Shown here: positions 14,945 through 18,050 of the stretch, in pieces | Numbering within the stretch: position 1 is the first letter of the stretch | Layout of the letters: each line of letters starts with the position of its first letter | From: Treponema sp. | Lineage (GTDB): Bacteria; Spirochaetota; Spirochaetia; Treponematales; Breznakiellaceae | DNA length: 18,050 nucleotides | NCBI GenBank assembly: GCA_031266695.1 | Contig: JAISAK010000260.1 | Coordinates: forward strand, 1 to 18,050 | Reading direction: 5' to 3' | Position numbers and translations under genes: made by a program | Notes under the pieces: generated by a model | Database searches by the model: none | Seen by the model: the letters and a program-made list of their open reading frames with translations, nothing else | Told to the model about the DNA's origin: nothing

Positions 14945-16536
14945 AACTCCCTTTCTTCCAGGGCTTTTTCCGCTTCCCGAATCTCGTCGTAGGCGATGGT
15001 TTTTTCAGCGTAGATAATTGAATTCTCATGTCCCTTTCCCAGAAGGAGTACCAGGTCGCCGGGCCGCGCAAGGGAGAAGGCCTTCCGTATCGCTTCCGGC
15101 CGGCCGGGTATAAGGAACAGGTCTTCGCCGCGTTTCCGCTCCGGCGCCCCCGCCGCGATTTCCTCCAGAATATCCCGGGGATTTTCGCCGCGCGGGTCCT
15201 CGTCGGCCAGGATCAGAATGTCCGAGTAGTCCGCGGCGATGCGCCCCTGCCGGCTTCTTTTTTGGGTGTCCCGCTCCCCGGCGGATCCGAAAAGGCTGAT
15301 AATCCGGCCCCCGGTTTTCTTGATTCGATCCCTTAAGGACGGGAAGAGGGCCAAAAAAGAAGAAGGTGTATGGGCGTAATCCACAAGCACCTCAAAGGGC
15401 TGCCCCCTGTTGACGGAAGTCATCCGTCCCCTGACCGGTTTAAGCCGCGCCGCCAGCGGCGCTATTTCGCGCAAAGGTTTTCCGGTAAGCCCGTGAACCG
15501 CGAGGAGCGCCGCAAGAACGTTTCCCGCGTTAAAGGCGCCGGGAAGCTGATCCCGTATGTCAAGGGAACCGGAATCCGCCGGGGTAAACACCTCGTACCA
15601 GTTGCCAAAGGCGCCGCTTTCAATGGAGCGAACCGAAAGATCCGCCTCCTTTCCCCGGACGCTGTACGTGAAGGCCCGCCGTTTTGCCGCCTCCGCGAAA
15701 TAAGCGGCGCTGGGATCGTCAAGGTTGATCACGCCGAAGGGTTCGGGGATCCGCCTGCCTGAGTCAAAGGTTTTGACGCGCTTCCTGTCCAGGGCGCGGA
15801 ACAGATTTGCCTTGTCGCTGCGGTACCGCTCCCAGGTTCCGTGAAATTCCAGATGCTCGTGGGTTACATTGGTGAAAACCGCGGCGTCAAAATCGACGTC
15901 CCCCAGGCGGTTCGTCCGTTCCGACAGGCCGTGGGAACTTGCCTCGACGACGGCGTACTCCGCGCCGTTCTCCGCCATTTTCCAAAGAAGGCCCTGTACC
16001 ACCGGCGCTTCCGGCGTGGTCTGGTGTTCCGGGTTCCACTCCGCTTCCCCGCCGGTACTGTATTGAACGGTGGAAAAGAAGCCGGCCTTTTTCCCCAGGA
16101 AACGCAGCAGCTGCCAGATAAGGAAAACCGTGGTACTCTTTCCCTCGGTTCCGGTAACGCCGGTTACAAGGAGCCGCCGGGAAGGGTAATTGTAAAAAGC
16201 GGCGGAGACCGGCGCCATAGCGTAACGGGAGTTTTTTACCCGCCGGTACGCGGGGCCTTCGGCCTTTTCGCCGGGATCCGCCTCGTGCACGATAACCGCC
16301 GCGCCTTTTTTTACGGCGTCGCCGATGTAGCGGTGTCCGTCCGTATGGAGCCCCGGCAGGGCGAAATAAAGGTTTCCGGGTTTTACTTTCCGGGAATCGT
16401 ACTCAAGGCCGGTTACTGCCGGGTCCGCGGGCAAGCCGGCCGGCGCGGCCTCCGCGTCGTCCCCGATATACCCCGCTTCGGACGCGGTTTCGCTGGTGAA
16501 AAATTCCGACAGCCGGCGTTCAAGTTCCATACACAT
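14941..16536 (-). CDS. murE: UDP-N-acetylmuramoyl-tripeptide synthetase (MurE ligase)
   Basis: 531 residues. It adds the diamino acid to UDP-MurNAc-L-Ala-D-Glu in the cytoplasm. N-terminal domain: GLEYDSRKVKPGNLYFALPG (43-62). ATP loop GVTGTEGKSTT (126-136), HQTTPEAP, VVEASSHGL (196-204), THEHLEFHGTWERYRSDKA with the probable carbamylated Lys242, VDYAHTPSS (385-393) and GKGHE (500-504). The amino-acid-specifying motif is ADEDPRGENP (444-453), differing from the DNPR motif of meso-diaminopimelate enzymes. Treponemes are known to use ornithine at this position, so an ornithine-adding enzyme is plausible. No ribosome site precedes the ATG at 16536, and Met3 (16530) lies exactly where a leaderless transcript from an upstream TATAGT box would begin. 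Confidence 0.94.
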   Translation of the reverse strand: MCMELERRLSEFFTSETASEAGYIGDDAEAAPAGLPADPAVTGLEYDSRKVKPGNLYFALPGLHTDGHRYIGDAVKKGAAVIVHEADPGEKAEGPAYRRVKNSRYAMAPVSAAFYNYPSRRLLVTGVTGTEGKSTTVFLIWQLLRFLGKKAGFFSTVQYSTGGEAEWNPEHQTTPEAPVVQGLLWKMAENGAEYAVVEASSHGLSERTNRLGDVDFDAAVFTNVTHEHLEFHGTWERYRSDKANLFRALDRKRVKTFDSGRRIPEPFGVINLDDPSAAYFAEAAKRRAFTYSVRGKEADLSVRSIESGAFGNWYEVFTPADSGSLDIRDQLPGAFNAGNVLAALLAVHGLTGKPLREIAPLAARLKPVRGRMTSVNRGQPFEVLVDYAHTPSSFLALFPSLRDRIKKTGGRIISLFGSAGERDTQKRSRQGRIAADYSDILILADEDPRGENPRDILEEIAAGAPERKRGEDLFLIPGRPEAIRKAFSLARPGDLVLLLGKGHENSIIYAEKTIAYDEIREAEKALEEREF

Positions 16537-16610
16537 ACTATATACGATACGGTAATTTAGCGCCAGGAGTCGGACATGTATTCTTTTTCGCGGCTCTTCA
16601 TTCGTGTTGA

Positions 16611-16658
16611 GGGTTTGATACCCCGCGGCTCTGCCGCGGTTATAAGGGTATTAAACCC
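16611..16658. repeat. Nested palindrome downstream of the methyltransferase gene
   Basis: Outer arms GGGTTTGATACCC (16611-16623) and GGGTATTAAACCC (16646-16658) pair with one mismatch. Inside is a perfect CCGCGG-CTCTG-CCGCGG hairpin (16623-16639). No T-run follows on either strand, so it is not a classical terminator. The loop word GGCTCTG recurs in the next hairpin. Confidence 0.7.
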
Positions 16659-16680
16659 GAATACAACTACCTTATGAGAA

Positions 16681-16713
16681 CAACAACCGCGTGGCTCTGC
16701 CGCGCGGTTGTTG
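16681..16713. repeat. 15-bp-stem hairpin, possible terminator of the methyltransferase gene
   Basis: CAACAACCGCGTGGC (16681-16695) pairs with GCCGCGCGGTTGTTG (16699-16713) with one G-T mismatch around a 3-nt loop. It starts 14 bp past the methyltransferase stop. The minus-strand tail after the stem is TTCTCATAAGG, a poor U-run, so it may instead belong to a dispersed palindrome family; it shares CGxGGCTCTGCCGCG with the neighbouring hairpin. Confidence 0.6.
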
Positions 16714-16727
16714 ATTATACTCAATAC

Positions 16728-17564
16728 TTATTTAAATTGTAAAACAATGAATTTCGTCATTTTAAAAACATCACATAATACCATAAGTATCCGTGTTGAA
16801 AGTTTCCATTTTTTATTTTTTTGAATTGATTTAAAGAATGGTAAAACATCAATTAATTTTATTTTCTTTGACCATTGCTCAAATTTATCCGGATTATTAA
16901 CATAAAAAAACATCCGGGCACCTTTGTTACCCGCTTTACGCACCATAGAGTTTGATTTTTTTACAGCGGATTTTGATTCCGCATCGAATATAAGCATACC
17001 GTTGGGAAAACGTTCGCCCATAGCACAAAACAATTCTTTTACTTCATTCTCTTTGAAATAATAAAATACCCCTGCCGCGATAAACAGAATACTTTTTTCA
17101 GACTCAAATTTTATTTTTTCAAACCAGGTAAAATCAAAGACTGATATTGGAATAGCACTATTTCTTTCCGAGTCCGGAATTAAGGTTTTTCTGAATTCTA
17201 TTGCTTCCGGTAAATCAAGGTTGTACCAATGGATACTGCCATTATCTATCCGGGAAAAAGTTGTATCAAGCCCTGAACCGATATTTACAATACTTGCATT
17301 TGGATATTCTCTTATGAATTTTTTTATAATATCATCAAGAACACGCGCACGGATTATATAACAAATCCCGCCAAACTCACCAAAATTTTTCTCCATTTCC
17401 GAAAAATCATAATTAAGCGAATTGATTATTTTTATCGCCTCACTGTCGTCAAGAATTTGCGGATTAAGCTTACTTGCAAAAGCCCGGCCCCAAAGAGGTA
17501 TCAGCATCGTATTTGCGACAGTTTCTTGCAAAACACCGTTTTTCTCCATAAAATCATTAGCCAT
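16728..17564 (-). CDS. Class I SAM-dependent methyltransferase, leucine carboxyl methyltransferase (LCMT/Ppm1)-like
   Basis: 278 residues. The SAM-binding motif is SIVNIGSGLDTTFSRID (91-107), the family form of LGxGLDTRxxR, followed by WYNLDLPEAIEFRK (113-126) with the acidic SAM ribose contact. FIAAGVFYYFKENEVK (161-176) and IIRARVLDDIIK near 70-81 also fit. Such enzymes often methylate carboxyl groups of small molecules, including polyketide or antibiotic-like products; the substrate here is unknown. GGAGGAGGA lies 6 nt before ATG 17564; a longer frame from TTG 17588 contains this site and is rejected. The gene is visibly AT-rich with many Lys, Ile, Asn and Phe codons, unlike every neighbour, and is framed by palindromes, so horizontal acquisition is likely. 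Confidence 0.85.
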   Translation of the reverse strand: MANDFMEKNGVLQETVANTMLIPLWGRAFASKLNPQILDDSEAIKIINSLNYDFSEMEKNFGEFGGICYIIRARVLDDIIKKFIREYPNASIVNIGSGLDTTFSRIDNGSIHWYNLDLPEAIEFRKTLIPDSERNSAIPISVFDFTWFEKIKFESEKSILFIAAGVFYYFKENEVKELFCAMGERFPNGMLIFDAESKSAVKKSNSMVRKAGNKGARMFFYVNNPDKFEQWSKKIKLIDVLPFFKSIQKNKKWKLSTRILMVLCDVFKMTKFIVLQFK

Positions 17565-17602
17565 AATGCTTCCTCCTCCTGTAAACAACTTATTGTTAGC
17601 TT

Positions 17603-17631
17603 ATCCTAATATATGGCATAATGTTTGTCAA
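17603..17631 (-). promoter_or_regulatory. Sigma-70 promoter of the methyltransferase gene
   Basis: On the minus strand TTGACA (17631-17626), a perfect -35 box, is followed after 17 bp by TAGGAT (17608-17603). The ATG is 38 bp further on. This is the best consensus-like promoter in the window and means the gene can be transcribed independently. Confidence 0.75.
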
Positions 17632-17633
17632 TG

Positions 17634-17685
17634 GACTTGTTCAACAACCCGGTTGGTTGTCGCGGACTGAAGTCCGACACAAGTC
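17634..17685. repeat. Multibranched palindrome next to the methyltransferase promoter
   Basis: Outer arms GACTTGT (17634-17640) and ACAAGTC (17679-17685) enclose two hairpins: ACAACC/GGTTGT (17644-17660) and CGGACT/AGTCCG (17663-17676). The arrangement would fold as a three-way junction. It does not resemble a tRNA. The ACTGAAGT core of the second hairpin recurs at 17755-17762. Confidence 0.55.
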
Positions 17686-17688
17686 TCG

Positions 17689-17735
17689 CAGATTTGGTGG
17701 ATTTCTTGCAGAAATCCACCAAATCTGTTATTTTT
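17689..17735 (+). terminator. Rho-independent terminator (17-bp perfect stem)
   Basis: CAGATTTGGTGGATTTC (17689-17705) and GAAATCCACCAAATCTG (17711-17727) are perfect complements around a TTGCA loop, followed on the plus strand by TTATTTTT. No plus-strand gene is seen just upstream, so it may shield the region from read-through or be part of a mobile palindrome. Confidence 0.7.
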
Positions 17736-17742
17736 CAGCGGA

Positions 17743-17774
17743 AGTTGTTTAATAACTGAAGTTATTGAACAACT
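17743..17774. repeat. 14-bp-stem hairpin with TGAA loop
   Basis: AGTTGTTTAATAAC (17743-17756) pairs with GTTATTGAACAACT (17761-17774) with one G-T mismatch around TGAA. The centre AACTGAAGTT matches that of the smaller hairpin at 17663-17676, so the two look like members of one palindrome family. Confidence 0.6.
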
Positions 17775-17988
17775 CTAATAATTTTCCGTAATCTTTGAGA
17801 AAAATTTGTTTATATTGCGCATAACATACTTTCTTTTTTGCCGGCGCTTTTATCCACTCCGCGGCGCGCTGCTCGGGTTAAAACCCTCGCACATTAGTCA
17901 CTGCCTTTGCATATTTGTTGAGCGCTGGCGCGCACGGCGGCCTAAAGACCGCCTGCCTTTGTTCAGTACTGCGACCTTTACTGAGACT
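17775..17988. other. Intergenic stretch without a supported gene
   Basis: No convincing coding region. A 61-codon frame (17806-17991, plus) starts with TTG, lacks a ribosome site and reads as Cys/Arg-rich text without domain features. A GGCGGCC/GACCGCC hairpin lies at 17936-17953. The sequence changes from AT-rich to GC-rich near 17840 and could be a remnant of a dispersed repeat. Confidence 0.5.
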
Positions 17989-18014
17989 TAAAAAGCCACC
18001 GCCTATGGCGGTGG
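17989..18014 (-). terminator. Rho-independent terminator for a minus-strand gene beyond the right edge
   Basis: Read on the minus strand, CCACCGCC-ATA-GGCGGTGG (18014-17996) is followed by C and five Ts. A minus-strand frame open from the window edge ends at TAG 18032-18030, 15 bp before the stem, consistent with the end of a gene lying mostly outside; only six codons are visible, so it is not called as a CDS. Confidence 0.65.
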
Positions 18015-18050
18015 TCATGTGCTGTCCGGCTATGCCATAAGAAAAGCATG

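Noticed and set aside
17634..17685. Cloverleaf-like fold considered as a tRNA
   Set aside because: Stem lengths are wrong, there is no T-loop consensus or acceptor end, and no plausible anticodon arm.
17806..17991. 61-codon plus-strand frame in the right intergenic region
   Set aside because: TTG start without ribosome site, no domain-like pattern, crosses a hairpin.

Overview
The window looks like a chromosomal segment from a GC-rich spirochaete of the Treponema / termite-gut treponeme group. The grounds are a long, pyrophosphate-type phosphofructokinase, an archaeal-type UMP kinase, MurD and MurE with spirochaete-like P-loops, a DUF2804/FecR pair, and intergenic palindromes. This is an inference from protein families; no database was searched and base composition was judged by eye.

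Layout. From 12749 down to position 1 nearly everything lies on the minus strand. Reading in the direction of transcription: murD, epmA (GenX-type), tag and cysS form a housekeeping run. A large palindrome and a tandem repeat follow at 8023-8143. Next come an ECF sigma factor, its zinc-finger anti-sigma factor, a secreted protein and a TIG/transglutaminase-like lipoprotein, all overlapping by 4-11 bp. These lead with short gaps into UMP kinase and PPi-phosphofructokinase, then a secreted PPC-domain protein and a secreted caspase-like protease that runs off the left edge. On the plus strand at 12820-14944 a FecR-domain membrane protein overlaps a DUF2804 protein, divergent from murD. Minus-strand murE (14941-16536) converges on DUF2804 with overlapping stop codons. 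A visibly AT-rich SAM methyltransferase gene (16728-17564, minus) sits between two palindrome-rich intergenic stretches and looks acquired. The last ~460 bp hold only hairpins, terminators and probable repeat remnants.

Functional themes. (1) Peptidoglycan synthesis (murD, murE). (2) A cell-envelope regulon: sigma/anti-sigma plus exported TIG, PPC and caspase proteins. (3) Translation quality (cysS, epmA) and DNA repair (tag). (4) Energy and nucleotide metabolism (pfp, pyrH).

The most unusual local structures are: the 35-bp tandem duplication that copies the ribosome-binding site and TTG start of the sigma gene and creates an out-of-frame decoy leader ORF; the transglutaminase-like lipoprotein that appears to lack its catalytic Cys; the exported caspase with an intact His/Cys dyad translationally overlapped with a PPC protein; and the palindrome-flanked methyltransferase island.
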